DNA from: Spirochaetia bacterium
GTDB lineage: Bacteria; Spirochaetota; Spirochaetia; Treponematales; Treponemataceae
Assembly: GCA_900769985.1 (NCBI GenBank)
Contig: CAAGIS010000030.1
Span: forward strand, 1 to 24,027
Reading direction: 5' to 3'
DNA: 24,027 nt
The translations under genes and the position numbers were made by a program. Below the pieces are notes generated by a model that worked only from the letters and a program-made list of their open reading frames with translations, did no database searches and was not told the origin of the DNA. Of the stretch, positions 1-7,102 are shown piece after piece; positions within the stretch are counted from its first letter, which is position 1, and every line of letters begins with the position of its first letter.

Positions 1-270
1 AAAAAAGAAAGTAAGCCCTACAATTCCGCCGATTTTTTCTGTCATCTTTAATAAAGGATTAAAAATCTGTTCTTTTTTAAAACCTTCCAAAACGCTTAAA
101 AGCATAAACAAAGTTGCCAGTGTTCTCCAGTCAATATCGTGCAGAAGCTTTATCTGTGGTGGAGTTATAAAAAGCGAAACGACAGCCGCCACAAGCGACA
201 CCGAAAGCATAATTTCTTTTTTTAAAACGAAAGTGATTTTATTAATGATTTTCGAAAGATGTCTGTTCAT
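1..270 (-). CDS. SLC13/CitT-like anion permease, N-terminal part (runs off window)
   Basis: The reading frame is open from the ATG at 270 down to base 1, giving 90 residues of an N-terminus. It starts MNRHLSKIINKITFVLKKEI, then a hydrophobic segment (about residues 21-36), then a region reading DIDWRTLATLFMLLSVLEGFKK, and a further hydrophobic stretch at the window edge. An early helix followed by a (Y/I)DWRTLALLF-like segment is the usual start of SLC13 / CitMHS-type sodium-coupled anion permeases, which sit in the inner membrane. It starts 6 nt after the stop of the exported protein encoded at 277-852, so the two are probably co-transcribed. The substrate (dicarboxylate, citrate, sulfate) cannot be read from this fragment. 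The family call rests on pattern recognition of one segment. Confidence 0.55.
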   Translation of the reverse strand, partial: MNRHLSKIINKITFVLKKEIMLSVSLVAAVVSLFITPPQIKLLHDIDWRTLATLFMLLSVLEGFKKEQIFNPLLKMTEKIGGIVGLTFFF

Positions 271-276
271 AATTTA

Positions 277-852
277 TTAATATGCCAAATCTATGAAAAA
301 TCCGAGGTAATTGTCGTAATTTTCGTTTCCACGCGGAACAAATTTGTAGTAAAAACCGAGCGATGGAAGACAGTCGAATTGAGAATTGTGGTGAAAATCG
401 TAGCCGAGAGAAAGCTTAAAACCATTTCCCCATGCAGAAAGAAGCGTCTCTTTTTTATTGACTGAATTATTTAAAAAATCTGCTCTTTGACCGATTAAAT
501 ATGCAATTGAAAAGTTGAATCCGTAGAGGTTCGGGTAAATTTTTATGCCGAAAGAAAAATCGTAGTCGAGGTGGTTTGAATATTCGTCTGCATTCCAGTT
601 GAAGTCAGATTGAACTGAAGATGCAAGAAACAGTTTTAATTGCGTCAGAATGTTGAATTTTATTGCCGCTTCAAGACCGATTACGATTCTGTTTGGGGAA
701 TCTGAAACATTCTTGTTGTATTCCTGAATTTTTGAATCAGAATAAAACGGAAGTGCAGTTGTAAGCCCGCAGTCAAAACCGATGAATTTTTTTTGAGAAA
801 ACGCTGAAACCGAGAAGAATGTTATTAATAGAAGAAAAAAAATCTTTTTCAT
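277..852 (-). CDS. exported protein, probable outer-membrane beta-barrel
   Basis: This 191-residue protein begins with a clear Sec signal peptide (MKKIFFLLLITFFSVSAFSQ, cleavage probably after SAFS). There is no lipobox. The mature part is rich in alternating aromatic/polar segments (for example FDYSFGIKIYPNLYGFNFSIAYLIG-like strands) and ends FFIDLAY. Alternating short strands with a terminal aromatic residue are typical of small outer-membrane barrels, and treponemes have many such lineage-specific proteins. I do not recognise a named family. No Shine-Dalgarno sequence is seen before the ATG at 852. It is followed after 6 nt by the permease start at 270. A periplasmic protein is the main alternative. 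Confidence 0.6.
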   Translation of the reverse strand: MKKIFFLLLITFFSVSAFSQKKFIGFDCGLTTALPFYSDSKIQEYNKNVSDSPNRIVIGLEAAIKFNILTQLKLFLASSVQSDFNWNADEYSNHLDYDFSFGIKIYPNLYGFNFSIAYLIGQRADFLNNSVNKKETLLSAWGNGFKLSLGYDFHHNSQFDCLPSLGFYYKFVPRGNENYDNYLGFFIDLAY

Positions 853-864
853 AAAGTCGGATTC

Positions 865-893
865 ATTCTGTAATAAATGAATTAAAAAATCAA
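865..893 (-). promoter_or_regulatory. possible sigma70 promoter for the exported-protein gene
   Basis: Reading the minus strand, TTGATT (888-893) and CAGAAT (865-870) are 17 nt apart, 12 nt upstream of the ATG at 852. The -35 matches 4 of 6 and the -10 matches 4 of 6. A start site 6-7 nt downstream would leave a leader of only about 5 nt without a Shine-Dalgarno sequence. This is moderate evidence only. Confidence 0.35.
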
Positions 894-949
894 GGGCACC
901 TTGGAAAACTTATCTGTGGCGGTTTTAAAGGTATATAAAGAATTCTCAC

Positions 950-978
950 TTGACAGAAAATTTAAATAAAAAGATAAT
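950..978 (+). promoter_or_regulatory. strong sigma70 promoter for the thioesterase gene
   Basis: TTGACA (950-955), a 17-nt spacer and GATAAT (973-978) are a near-consensus housekeeping promoter. The -10 box ends 7 nt before the ATG at 986, so transcription would begin at or next to the start codon. The possible TTG start at 950 is the -35 box itself, which argues against the longer N-terminus. Confidence 0.8.
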
Positions 979-985
979 TTTAAAT

Positions 986-1396
986 ATGGAAAACTACAAT
1001 CATAAAATCAATTATTACGAAACAGATAAAATGGGTGTTACGCATCATTCAAATTATGTCCGCTTTATGGAAGAATCTCGCATCGATTTCCTTGAAAAAA
1101 TCGGCTGGGGTTACGATAAAATGGAAAAAGAAGGAATTATTTCTCCTGTTGTAAGCCTTGAATGTAATTACCGCAACACTACAACTTACCCGGAAGTAAT
1201 CGAAGTTTCAGTTCAGGTTTTAAAACTTTCTGCGTTTAAACTTACTTTCGGTTATACAATGAAAGTAAATGATAAAGTCGTTTTTACAGGAAAAAGTTCC
1301 CACTGCTTTTTAGATTCTTCTGGAAAACCTGTAATGATGGAGTCAAAGTACCCTGAATTATTCAGTATTTTAAAAAATCTTCAAGAACCGGAGTAA
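986..1396 (+). CDS. acyl-CoA thioesterase, hotdog fold (YbgC/FadM, 4HBT type)
   Basis: This 136-residue protein hydrolyses acyl-CoA thioesters in the cytoplasm, judged by family. Residues 8-28 read INYYETDKMGVTHHSNYVRF, the 4HBT signature with the catalytic aspartate (Asp14, in ETDKMGV) and the HHSNY loop. Its length fits the family (about 130-140). The start is taken at ATG 986, because the alternative TTG at 950 lies in the -35 box and would add 12 residues that the family lacks. There is no Shine-Dalgarno sequence, and the promoter places the RNA start at the ATG, so a leaderless message is likely. The lipase gene follows after 49 nt with its own Shine-Dalgarno-like GGGGG, so the two may form a lipid-related pair. 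Confidence 0.85.
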   Translation: MENYNHKINYYETDKMGVTHHSNYVRFMEESRIDFLEKIGWGYDKMEKEGIISPVVSLECNYRNTTTYPEVIEVSVQVLKLSAFKLTFGYTMKVNDKVVFTGKSSHCFLDSSGKPVMMESKYPELFSILKNLQEPE

Positions 1397-1445
1397 TTAT
1401 TATTCGGGAGGGAGAAAGATTTTTTAATTTTTTGCGGGGGAAATA

Positions 1446-3068
1446 ATGTTTAAAAAATCGGGTGTAAATTTGGAAAAAATTACTGTTCCTGTTAATGCGG
1501 AAGAAACAAAAGTAAAAGAACCTGTTGATATTACAGTCGAATGGAGTGAAAAACTTTTCGGTGAAAAAAGTGCGTTTTTCTATAATCATACGCTTGCAAA
1601 AATGGCGTGCATTCTTTCAGAAGTTTCTTATCTGCGTGAAGACGATTTAAAAGATGCATGTCAGCTAAAATCGGTGTATCGTGTTTTGGGTGTAAAAGAT
1701 GAAGATATGGAATTTCATTACGATATCGATTATTCTGACGCAGAACTCGGTAAGAATCAGGCGGCGTTCAGTTTCGCAATAAAAGAAATTTCAAGTTCAA
1801 GAGGAAAAGCAAAACTCGTTTTCGTTACAGTCCGCGGAACTCCTTTACAGCCTAACGAATGGGTTTCAAATTTAAATGTGAGCGATACCGTAAAAACTGC
1901 TGCAAAATATCACGAAGGTTTTTACATTGCAGAACGACAGGTTCACACTGCATTAATGTATTTTCTTTTAAAAAAGCAGATTTCGCCTTCTGAAACTTTT
2001 TTTCTGATTACCGGACACAGTCGAGGGGGCGCAATTACAAATCTTTTAGGTGCAGATTTAGCAGATTCAGGAATTTTCGACACTGAAAAACTTTACACTT
2101 ATACTTTTGCAAGTCCGAATGTTTCAATCGACGATTCCACGGAAGATGAAAAATATAATTTTATCTGGAACATAATAAATCCTGAAGATGTCGCACCGAC
2201 TGTTCCATTTTGTCGCGGAAACTGGAAATACAGAAAATTCGGTCAGGTAAAAGCGTTTACAACAAGATGGAATTTAACTCCTGAATATTACGAAAACGAA
2301 TTTTATCCAAAAATCAACGGTTTTTACAATTTAATCATGAAACGCGATTATTATCCGTTTACTACAGGAACTTTTATTCCGTCTGCAATTACAAAACTTG
2401 TTACTTCGATTTTTCCTGATGTAGAAAAATATTACGGAAAGTCGTTTGGATTCAGGAATTCTGCGGAAAAAATAATTTTTGAACTTTTTCCAAAAAGCGA
2501 CGGTCAGGGCGATGAAGATTTTCCGAAAATAATTAAAATTGCCGAGAAAATCCTCAACAACAAATACAATCGCGTCGGTGAAGTCTTAGATTACTCTTCG
2601 TATGCGTTTTTTGACATGCACATTTGTTCTGCGTATTTGAGCTGGATGCTTTCATTCAATGAAGATGAACTTTTTTCTGTAAACGGAAGCAGCCGGCTGA
2701 TTTTAAAAGGCGTTATGTTCGATGCAGAAATTTTAGATTCAAAAGGTGAGGTTGCAGCAAAAATCAATAACGGACTTCCTCAGTTTGAATCAGTAAAGCT
2801 TCCTGTAATTCTTGTTCCTTCAAAAGATGGAATTACAATCGGTTTTTCTTCCAGTGAAGAATATACTGTCGTTATCCGCAAAGAAAATCTTGTTCTTCCA
2901 ATAAAAATGACATGCCAGATTGAACATTACGATTGCCGGGGATTTTTAATCGAGTCTTGCCCAAAAATTGAACTTTATCCGCAGTCAGGCGAAGAAATTA
3001 AATTTATAGTTGGCTCGCGTACGCTTTCAGAAGATAAAATTGTTCCGTTTGCAAGCGTAAAAAATTAA
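1446..3068 (+). CDS. class 3 lipase-family alpha/beta hydrolase
   Basis: This 540-residue protein carries the serine-hydrolase elbow GHSRGG at residues 190-195 (nucleophile Ser192), preceded by the hydrophobic strand FFLIT. The segment NPEDVAPTVP (245-254) matches the class 3 lipase pattern around the catalytic aspartate (Asp248), and His392 in DMHICSAYLSW is the likely third member of the triad. VFVTVRGT at 125-132 fits the oxyanion-side strand. There is no signal peptide, so it is probably cytoplasmic or membrane-associated. The last 110-120 residues look beta-rich and I do not recognise them. The ATG has a purine-rich GCGGGGGAAATA ahead of it. Substrate is unknown: lipase, phospholipase or esterase are all possible. 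Confidence 0.85.
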   Translation: MFKKSGVNLEKITVPVNAEETKVKEPVDITVEWSEKLFGEKSAFFYNHTLAKMACILSEVSYLREDDLKDACQLKSVYRVLGVKDEDMEFHYDIDYSDAELGKNQAAFSFAIKEISSSRGKAKLVFVTVRGTPLQPNEWVSNLNVSDTVKTAAKYHEGFYIAERQVHTALMYFLLKKQISPSETFFLITGHSRGGAITNLLGADLADSGIFDTEKLYTYTFASPNVSIDDSTEDEKYNFIWNIINPEDVAPTVPFCRGNWKYRKFGQVKAFTTRWNLTPEYYENEFYPKINGFYNLIMKRDYYPFTTGTFIPSAITKLVTSIFPDVEKYYGKSFGFRNSAEKIIFELFPKSDGQGDEDFPKIIKIAEKILNNKYNRVGEVLDYSSYAFFDMHICSAYLSWMLSFNEDELFSVNGSSRLILKGVMFDAEILDSKGEVAAKINNGLPQFESVKLPVILVPSKDGITIGFSSSEEYTVVIRKENLVLPIKMTCQIEHYDCRGFLIESCPKIELYPQSGEEIKFIVGSRTLSEDKIVPFASVKN

Positions 3069-3084
3069 AACAGAATTTTTGCAC

Positions 3085-3113
3085 TTGAATTTAATTTTTT
3101 TTTAAGTTACACT
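3085..3113 (+). promoter_or_regulatory. probable rpsU promoter
   Basis: TTGAAT (3085-3090), a 17-nt T-rich spacer and TACACT (3108-3113) precede rpsU by about 46 nt. Both boxes match the consensus at 4 of 6 positions. The expected start near 3120 leaves a leader of about 40 nt that contains the palindrome at 3126-3137. Confidence 0.5.
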
Positions 3114-3125
3114 GATTCTGTTTTT

Positions 3126-3137
3126 CGGTAATTACCG
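3126..3137 (+). promoter_or_regulatory. 12-bp perfect palindrome in the rpsU leader
   Basis: CGGTAATTACCG is self-complementary over all 12 bases and lies between the predicted transcription start and the Shine-Dalgarno sequence of rpsU. It could be a protein-binding site or a very short RNA stem. No function is shown by the sequence. Confidence 0.25.
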
Positions 3138-3159
3138 GATTTCAGGAGGTGAATTCTAA

Positions 3160-3366
3160 ATGGCTACAATCTTCGTAGAAGATTCTGAGAACCTTGAACG
3201 GGCTATCAAACGCTTTAAACGCATGGTTGAAAAAGAAGGCATTATCCGCGAATACAAAAAGCGTGAATATTTTGAAAAACCTTCTGCAATTCTTCATCAG
3301 AAGAAAACAACACTTGAACGCAAACTTTTGAATAAAAAGCGTAAAGCAGAAAAAAAAGAATTCTAA
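3160..3366 (+). CDS. rpsU: 30S ribosomal protein bS21
   Basis: The 68-residue product reads ATIFVEDSENLERAIKRFKR then KEGIIREYKKREYFEKPSA, which is the full bS21 pattern. It ends in a strongly basic tail rich in Lys and Arg that contacts 16S rRNA near the mRNA exit. bS21 helps translation initiation on the small subunit. The Shine-Dalgarno sequence AGGAGGTG (3144-3151) is ideal and fixes the start at 3160. It is monocistronic here, with a promoter at 3085 and a terminator at 3373-3406, and does not sit in the dnaG-rpoD arrangement seen in some bacteria. Confidence 0.97.
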   Translation: MATIFVEDSENLERAIKRFKRMVEKEGIIREYKKREYFEKPSAILHQKKTTLERKLLNKKRKAEKKEF

Positions 3367-3372
3367 CTTTTG

Positions 3373-3406
3373 AAAAAGGCTGTCTAATTTGACAGTCTTT
3401 TTTTTT
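3373..3406 (+). terminator. Rho-independent terminator of rpsU
   Basis: AAAGGCTGTC (to 3384) pairs with GACAGTCTTT (from 3391) through one G-U wobble. The loop is TAATTT and the stem is followed by a run of T. It lies 7 nt after the rpsU stop codon. Confidence 0.85.
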
Positions 3407-3440
3407 GACTTACGATTTAAAATAAAATTAAACAGCAAAT

Positions 3441-3514
3441 AAAAAAAACGGATTTGTTCGTTCTTAACGGAAAATCACTAAAAAAGCGAATAATGTTAGG
3501 TTTCAAACAAATCC
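3441..3514 (-). terminator. possible terminator of the ammonium transporter gene
   Basis: On the minus strand GGATTTGTT (3506-3514) pairs perfectly with AACAAATCC (3450-3458), and eight T residues follow. The loop is long (47 nt), so this is weaker than a normal terminator. The position, just downstream of the stop at 3537, fits. Confidence 0.45.
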
Positions 3515-3536
3515 AGTTGTTAAAAAATTTTGTAAT

Positions 3537-5324
3537 TTACGAAATATTTACAGGTTTTGCGTATACAACAACATGAAGAATTTTCGTGTGCTGTGTATTG
3601 TAGATTCGTGTAAATTCAAAGTTTATTGCCTTTTTTTCTGTTGTTTTTAAATATTCGCCTGTAGAAGTTTTACGCATTGTAACTTCAAGTGTCTTTATAG
3701 GATTTATTCTTTCAAGTGTAGACTGCTTGAATTCCGGGTTATAAAGGCGTTCTAGAAATTCCTTGAGGGCAATTGTCTTGTCACGGGATAAAATGCGTGC
3801 CATCAAAAGCAGGAAGTTGTATTTTTCAGGATTAGGGCAGCCAAGAATGCGAGGAGTTGCAGCAGAATACTGAGGTGCAATGTTCCATTCAATGTCGAGC
3901 ATAAACATTCCATAAGGAATAGTTTTCATAAGAGCACCGAAACTTTCTTTTTCAATAGAAGATTCTTCAAGCGTGTCCATAACCTTGTTGTAAAGGTGAG
4001 AAATCTGCCCGATTTCCGTAAACGGCTCTTCAGGAAGGCGAATTGAAAGGTCTCCTGTCCTTGCCTGTTCGTTCATTTTGTCGTACAAATCAAAGATTTC
4101 GGTAGAGGCACCGTGTTCTACGATATTAAGTCCCTTGTCTTCATCGGCTTCAGAAACACGAAGCGGCTTTATTTTGTTCAAAATAAAAAGTCCTGTAAAA
4201 GCAATTCCGAATGACCAGATGCCGCAGGAAAGTACGCCTATAAGCTGTGCAAGAAACTGATTTCCTAAAATCGGATTTGTTCCTAAAAGTTCAGGCTGCC
4301 CGAAAATTCCTACGGCAAGCGTTCCCCAAATACCTGCACAAAGGTGAACCGGAATTGCGCCTACAGCATCGTCAAGCCGGAGTAAATCAAGCAGTTTGCA
4401 TGCACCAAGCATTACTATTCCGCCCACTGCACCGATTATTGCAGCAGCACCGGGCGTTACGCAATGGCAGTTTGCGGTGATGGCAACAAGTCCTGCAAGA
4501 GTTCCGTTTATGACAAAATTAACGTTAGGAAGTCCTGTAAAAGCCCATCCTACAAAAAGTGCAGAAATCATTCCTGTTGCAGCACCAATACATGTATTCA
4601 TTAAAACTTGCGGAACAATATCGTTAAAAGCAAGGGTTGAGCCGCCGTTAAATCCAAGCCAGCCGAACCACAGGATAAAAACGCCTGCTACAGTCATCGG
4701 AATATCACAGCCCTGAATTTCGCGCGGCTTTTCCTTTGAATTTTTTGCAGGAAACCTTCCTTTTCGTGCACCAAGAATGATTATTCCTGCAAGTCCTACA
4801 TATCCGCCGACAGAATGAACGACTGTAGAACCTGCAAAATCTACAAATCCGATTTTATAAAGCCATCCCTGACCGTCAGAAACAAATGACGGCTGAATTC
4901 CGCCCCATGCCCAGTGCCCGAATACAGGATAAATTACTGCAGAAATTAAAAGCGTAGAAAGAATGTAAGATGAATACTTCATTCGTTCTGCAACTGCTCC
5001 CGAAACAATCGTTGCACTTGTAGAACAGAACATTGCCTGGAAAAAGAGAAAGTTGCACAGATTGAAATCAACGTTTCCCATTGTGCCCGGAAAGAAATTT
5101 GTAGAGCCGAAAATTCCTCCTGCTGATTTTCCGAACATCAGTGCAAAACCAATAAGCCAGTATAAAAAAAGTGAAAGTCCTATATCGGTAAGGTTTTTTA
5201 TTGCAACATTTATGCTGTTTTTCTCCCTCGTAAGACCGGACTCAACCATCTGAAATCCCGGCTGCATAAAAAATACGAGTGCGCCGGAAACAGCAACCCA
5301 CATCGCATCAACCATATTCTGCAT
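3537..5324 (-). CDS. amt: Amt-family ammonium transporter with C-terminal HAMP/PAS-like sensor tail
   Basis: This 595-residue protein moves ammonium across the inner membrane. The Amt core covers about residues 5-390. Key residues are visible: Asp162 in VDFAGSTVVH, the pore histidines His170 (VHSVGG) and His327 (VHLCAG), and the family segment FQAMFCSTSATIVSGAVAER. After the usual cytoplasmic tail (GLN.VEHG, 398-405) come a HAMP-like linker (about 408-455, GDLSIRLPEEPFTEIGQISH) and a PAS-like part (463-590) with PYGMFMLDIEWNIAPQYS. Similar segments precede kinase or Hpt modules in signalling proteins, but no kinase, GGDEF or HD domain follows. The start at 5324 is chosen because GGAGG precedes it; the longer frame from TTG 5426 would begin inside the -35 box. 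Regulation is probably through the leader hairpin at 5350-5384. Confidence 0.9.
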   Translation of the reverse strand: MQNMVDAMWVAVSGALVFFMQPGFQMVESGLTREKNSINVAIKNLTDIGLSLFLYWLIGFALMFGKSAGGIFGSTNFFPGTMGNVDFNLCNFLFFQAMFCSTSATIVSGAVAERMKYSSYILSTLLISAVIYPVFGHWAWGGIQPSFVSDGQGWLYKIGFVDFAGSTVVHSVGGYVGLAGIIILGARKGRFPAKNSKEKPREIQGCDIPMTVAGVFILWFGWLGFNGGSTLAFNDIVPQVLMNTCIGAATGMISALFVGWAFTGLPNVNFVINGTLAGLVAITANCHCVTPGAAAIIGAVGGIVMLGACKLLDLLRLDDAVGAIPVHLCAGIWGTLAVGIFGQPELLGTNPILGNQFLAQLIGVLSCGIWSFGIAFTGLFILNKIKPLRVSEADEDKGLNIVEHGASTEIFDLYDKMNEQARTGDLSIRLPEEPFTEIGQISHLYNKVMDTLEESSIEKESFGALMKTIPYGMFMLDIEWNIAPQYSAATPRILGCPNPEKYNFLLLMARILSRDKTIALKEFLERLYNPEFKQSTLERINPIKTLEVTMRKTSTGEYLKTTEKKAINFEFTRIYNTQHTKILHVVVYAKPVNIS

Positions 5325-5349
5325 AGAAACCTCCAGCCTCTCTCCGTGC

Positions 5350-5384
5350 AAAAAAAAACGGCACCGACAAAAATCGGCACCGTT
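5350..5384 (-). terminator. intrinsic-terminator-like hairpin in the amt leader (candidate attenuator)
   Basis: In minus-strand RNA, CGGUGCCGA (5374-5382) pairs over all nine positions (two adjacent G-U wobbles) with UCGGUGCCG (5359-5367). The loop has six nt, and flanking A residues pair into the start of a nine-U run (5350-5358). The stem begins about 10 nt after the predicted start and ends 26 nt before the amt ATG, upstream of its GGAGG. It should stop transcription before amt unless something prevents folding. I see no clear competing antiterminator stem. Confidence 0.65.
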
Positions 5385-5397
5385 ACCATTGCGAGCG

Positions 5398-5426
5398 ATT
5401 ATATATCCTATAAATTTTTCTGTCAA
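5398..5426 (-). promoter_or_regulatory. full-consensus sigma70 promoter of amt
   Basis: On the minus strand TTGACA (5421-5426), exactly 17 nt, then TATAAT (5398-5403): both boxes match the consensus at every position. The expected start is near 5391, giving a leader of about 67 nt. There is no sigma54-type GG-N10-GC site, which many nitrogen genes use. Confidence 0.88.
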
Positions 5427-5504
5427 TATTTTTTTAAAAAAAATAAAAAACGGAAAAATTTTATATTTTTTTAAATTTTATGACGGAAATTGTCTAAAAA
5501 ATGA

Positions 5505-5570
5505 TGTCATTCTGAACTTGTTTCAGAATCTGCGTCATATAAAGTTTACAGACCCCGAAATGAATTCGGG
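5505..5570. repeat. dispersed REP-like hairpin element (two stems)
   Basis: ATTCTGAA (5509-5516) and TTCAGAAT (5522-5529) form an 8-bp stem with the loop CTTGT. A second stem, CCCGAA / TTCGGG (5554-5570), follows. The same CTTGT-looped core occurs at 11999-12027. It lies downstream of the HD gene (minus strand) and may also help terminate its transcript. Confidence 0.6.
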
Positions 5571-5580
5571 CTTGAGAATT

Positions 5581-6417
5581 TTATAAATATTTTTTAATGT
5601 CTTTTCCGATTATTCCAGCGTAGAGTTCTACGAGATTTTTTGCTGGTGAACAGTTTATTTTCTGCATTAAAACTTCTTCGATTTGGAAGAAACCGACATT
5701 TTCATTCATGTAGACTTCGATTTTAATTGGTTTTTCTTCTCCGCTAAGAATTTTTACTTTTTCGATGGAATTGGCAGAGTATTTGTGAATGTCGCCGGCG
5801 GATGGTTTTGTGTTTATTTCCATTGGAATTCTTGCCCTTCCTTTTGTCATGTCGCAGCCATCAGCAAGAAGAATAAGACCCGCTTCGATTGAATGAATTT
5901 TTCTGGTTCCCATGTGACCTAAAATTCCTTCCATTGCGAGTGAACGAATTGTTACAAAGCGTTTTAGATTTTTTTGTTTGTCTAATGCCTGATTTAAAAC
6001 GCGTTCGATTATATTATACGAAAGAATTCCTGAATAAAGTTCGTGGTCTTGCCGTGCAATTGTCATTCCGAAGTCGTGGCAAAATGATGCAAGAATCACG
6101 CTAGTTACGCTGTCTGAAAAAGTGCCTGCCTGTTCCTGTTCTAGCGAGGTTTTTATATTTGCCTGATGGAGAATTTTGAGCATTTTTAACGCGTTCCTGC
6201 AGACTGTCCGCATGTGAACAGGTCCGTGGTCATTGAAGCCGAGTCGTTTTATGGAAACTGTGTTTGCGTAATCCTGAACTTCCTGAATTTCTGCGTCGTT
6301 TATGAGAAGATTTAAAACTTTGAGCGGAAGAAAATCTTTTTCTTGCGTGAGACTGATAATTTCGTTTGTAAGAGTGATGAGTTTTTCATCTACCGATATT
6401 TCTTTTGGCGATTTCAT
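5581..6417 (-). CDS. HD-superfamily metal-dependent phosphohydrolase
   Basis: This 278-residue cytoplasmic protein has an HD domain with DHGPVHMR at 63-70 (first His), SFCHDFGM at 111-118 (His114, Asp115), His125 in RQDHE, GILGHMG at 164-170, and LLADGCDMTKGRARI at 183-197, which supplies the late aspartate. The H...HD...H...D ligand set is complete, so it should be an active metal-dependent hydrolase. The last 80 residues form an alpha/beta region (IKIEVYMNE-VGFFQIEEVLM) that looks regulatory. The substrate is not indicated; nucleotides and cyclic nucleotides are common for the superfamily. It is not HD-GYP, since the GYP motif is absent. There is no Shine-Dalgarno sequence before the ATG, and a TATAAT lies 6 nt upstream. 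Confidence 0.8.
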   Translation of the reverse strand: MKSPKEISVDEKLITLTNEIISLTQEKDFLPLKVLNLLINDAEIQEVQDYANTVSIKRLGFNDHGPVHMRTVCRNALKMLKILHQANIKTSLEQEQAGTFSDSVTSVILASFCHDFGMTIARQDHELYSGILSYNIIERVLNQALDKQKNLKRFVTIRSLAMEGILGHMGTRKIHSIEAGLILLADGCDMTKGRARIPMEINTKPSAGDIHKYSANSIEKVKILSGEEKPIKIEVYMNENVGFFQIEEVLMQKINCSPAKNLVELYAGIIGKDIKKYL

Positions 6418-6423
6418 ATAACA

Positions 6424-6429
6424 ATTATA
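6424..6429 (-). promoter_or_regulatory. -10 box of the HD hydrolase gene
   Basis: TATAAT on the minus strand sits 6 nt before the ATG at 6417. The region 17 nt further upstream has only a poor -35 match. The spacing suggests a leaderless or near-leaderless message. Confidence 0.45.
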
Positions 6430-6512
6430 GTAAAATATGCAGGAAAAATCTTGTAAAATTTATTTAATATTCACCAAAAGAATTTTTCCCTTGTTGATGA
6501 TAGCGTGACATT

Positions 6513-6556
6513 CAACCTAGTAATTTTTTCTTAATGTTGATATAATACGCAGTTGA
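6513..6556 (+). repeat. duplicated pyrB-promoter segment, copy 1 (extended -10 promoter)
   Basis: These 44 bp match 8957-9000 at 43 positions (C at 6530 is T at 8974). The segment includes TGATATAAT (6538-6546), an extended -10 promoter element (TGnTATAAT). A separate 16-bp match, AAAATCTTGTAAAATT, is shared upstream of both copies (6445-6460 and 8868-8883), so the duplication was probably larger and has diverged. This copy drives the lipoprotein/metalloprotease block. Confidence 0.9.
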
Positions 6557-6593
6557 ATTAAATTAAAGTATAAAAAACATAAAAAAGGTAAAA

Positions 6594-7079
6594 ATGATGA
6601 AAATTAAAAAAATCTATTTATTGGTCATACTATTTAGTTCTTTTTTTATAATAGCTTGTAATAATGTTGATTATACCAATGAAACTGCTGATGATGTTAT
6701 ATCACAAGAAGTTGTTATTGGTGATGAGTTAATTTATGGTGAAAGTTTTTCTTTTCAAAATGTATATGAAGCTATTCTTGGAGAATTAGAAGATACTACA
6801 ACAACTTGTAGAAATGCTAGAAATCTAGATGTTGAACGGAAAGAATTTGAGTTTGAAGATTCTGATTTAGTTGAAATGGTTTATTTTTCTGTGCAGCCAA
6901 CATCTTCAGATTCAATAAAATTAATTAATGAAAAAATGGGATATCTCAATCCAGTAGAGCTTAATAAAGATATTCTTCAGGCTTGTGATGCAGAAAAAAT
7001 TATTTTTACAAAAACAGATATATCAGATGAAGACAATATAGAAGATTATATTGATTTCACAACAAAATATTATATATAG
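6594..7079 (+). CDS. lipoprotein; likely N-terminal part of a frameshifted metalloprotease
   Basis: This 161-residue product has a lipoprotein signal peptide with lipobox FIIAC (lipidated Cys22), so it is exported and membrane-anchored. The mature part is acidic and I do not recognise it. A Shine-Dalgarno-like AAAAGG precedes the ATG, and the extended -10 at 6538-6546 is its promoter. The frame ends at TAG 7077-7079 inside a TA-repeat tract. Removing one TA unit joins it without interruption to the metalloprotease frame at 7079 onward (KYYI then VTKDIALEM), making one 600-residue lipoprotein. I infer that it is the 5' part of a single gene that is disrupted or phase-variable, although it could be a real short lipoprotein. 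Base composition is more AT-rich than in the pyr genes. Confidence 0.7.
   Translation: MMKIKKIYLLVILFSSFFIIACNNVDYTNETADDVISQEVVIGDELIYGESFSFQNVYEAILGELEDTTTTCRNARNLDVERKEFEFEDSDLVEMVYFSVQPTSSDSIKLINEKMGYLNPVELNKDILQACDAEKIIFTKTDISDEDNIEDYIDFTTKYYI
7071..7078 (+). repeat. (TA)4 tract at the frame junction
   Basis: Four TA units directly precede G7079 and create the TAG stop of the upstream frame. Loss of one unit would fuse the two neighbouring frames. Confidence 0.6.
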
Positions 7080-7102
7080 TTACAAAAGACATTGCATTAG
7101 AA

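Noticed and set aside
950..985. Longer thioesterase N-terminus from TTG 950
   Set aside because: The TTG is part of a TTGACA -35 box, and the extra residues do not fit the family.
4247..4716. Open frames on the plus strand opposite amt
   Set aside because: They are shadows of the transporter gene, with low-complexity translations and no ribosome-binding sites.
5350..5384. ANTAR-type antitermination target in the amt leader
   Set aside because: Only one hairpin is present, and its hexaloop (UUUUUG) lacks the A1/G4 loop bases that ANTAR proteins recognise.
5325..5426. Longer Amt N-terminus from TTG 5426
   Set aside because: It spans the promoter and the leader hairpin; GGAGG before the ATG at 5324 gives a normal Amt start.
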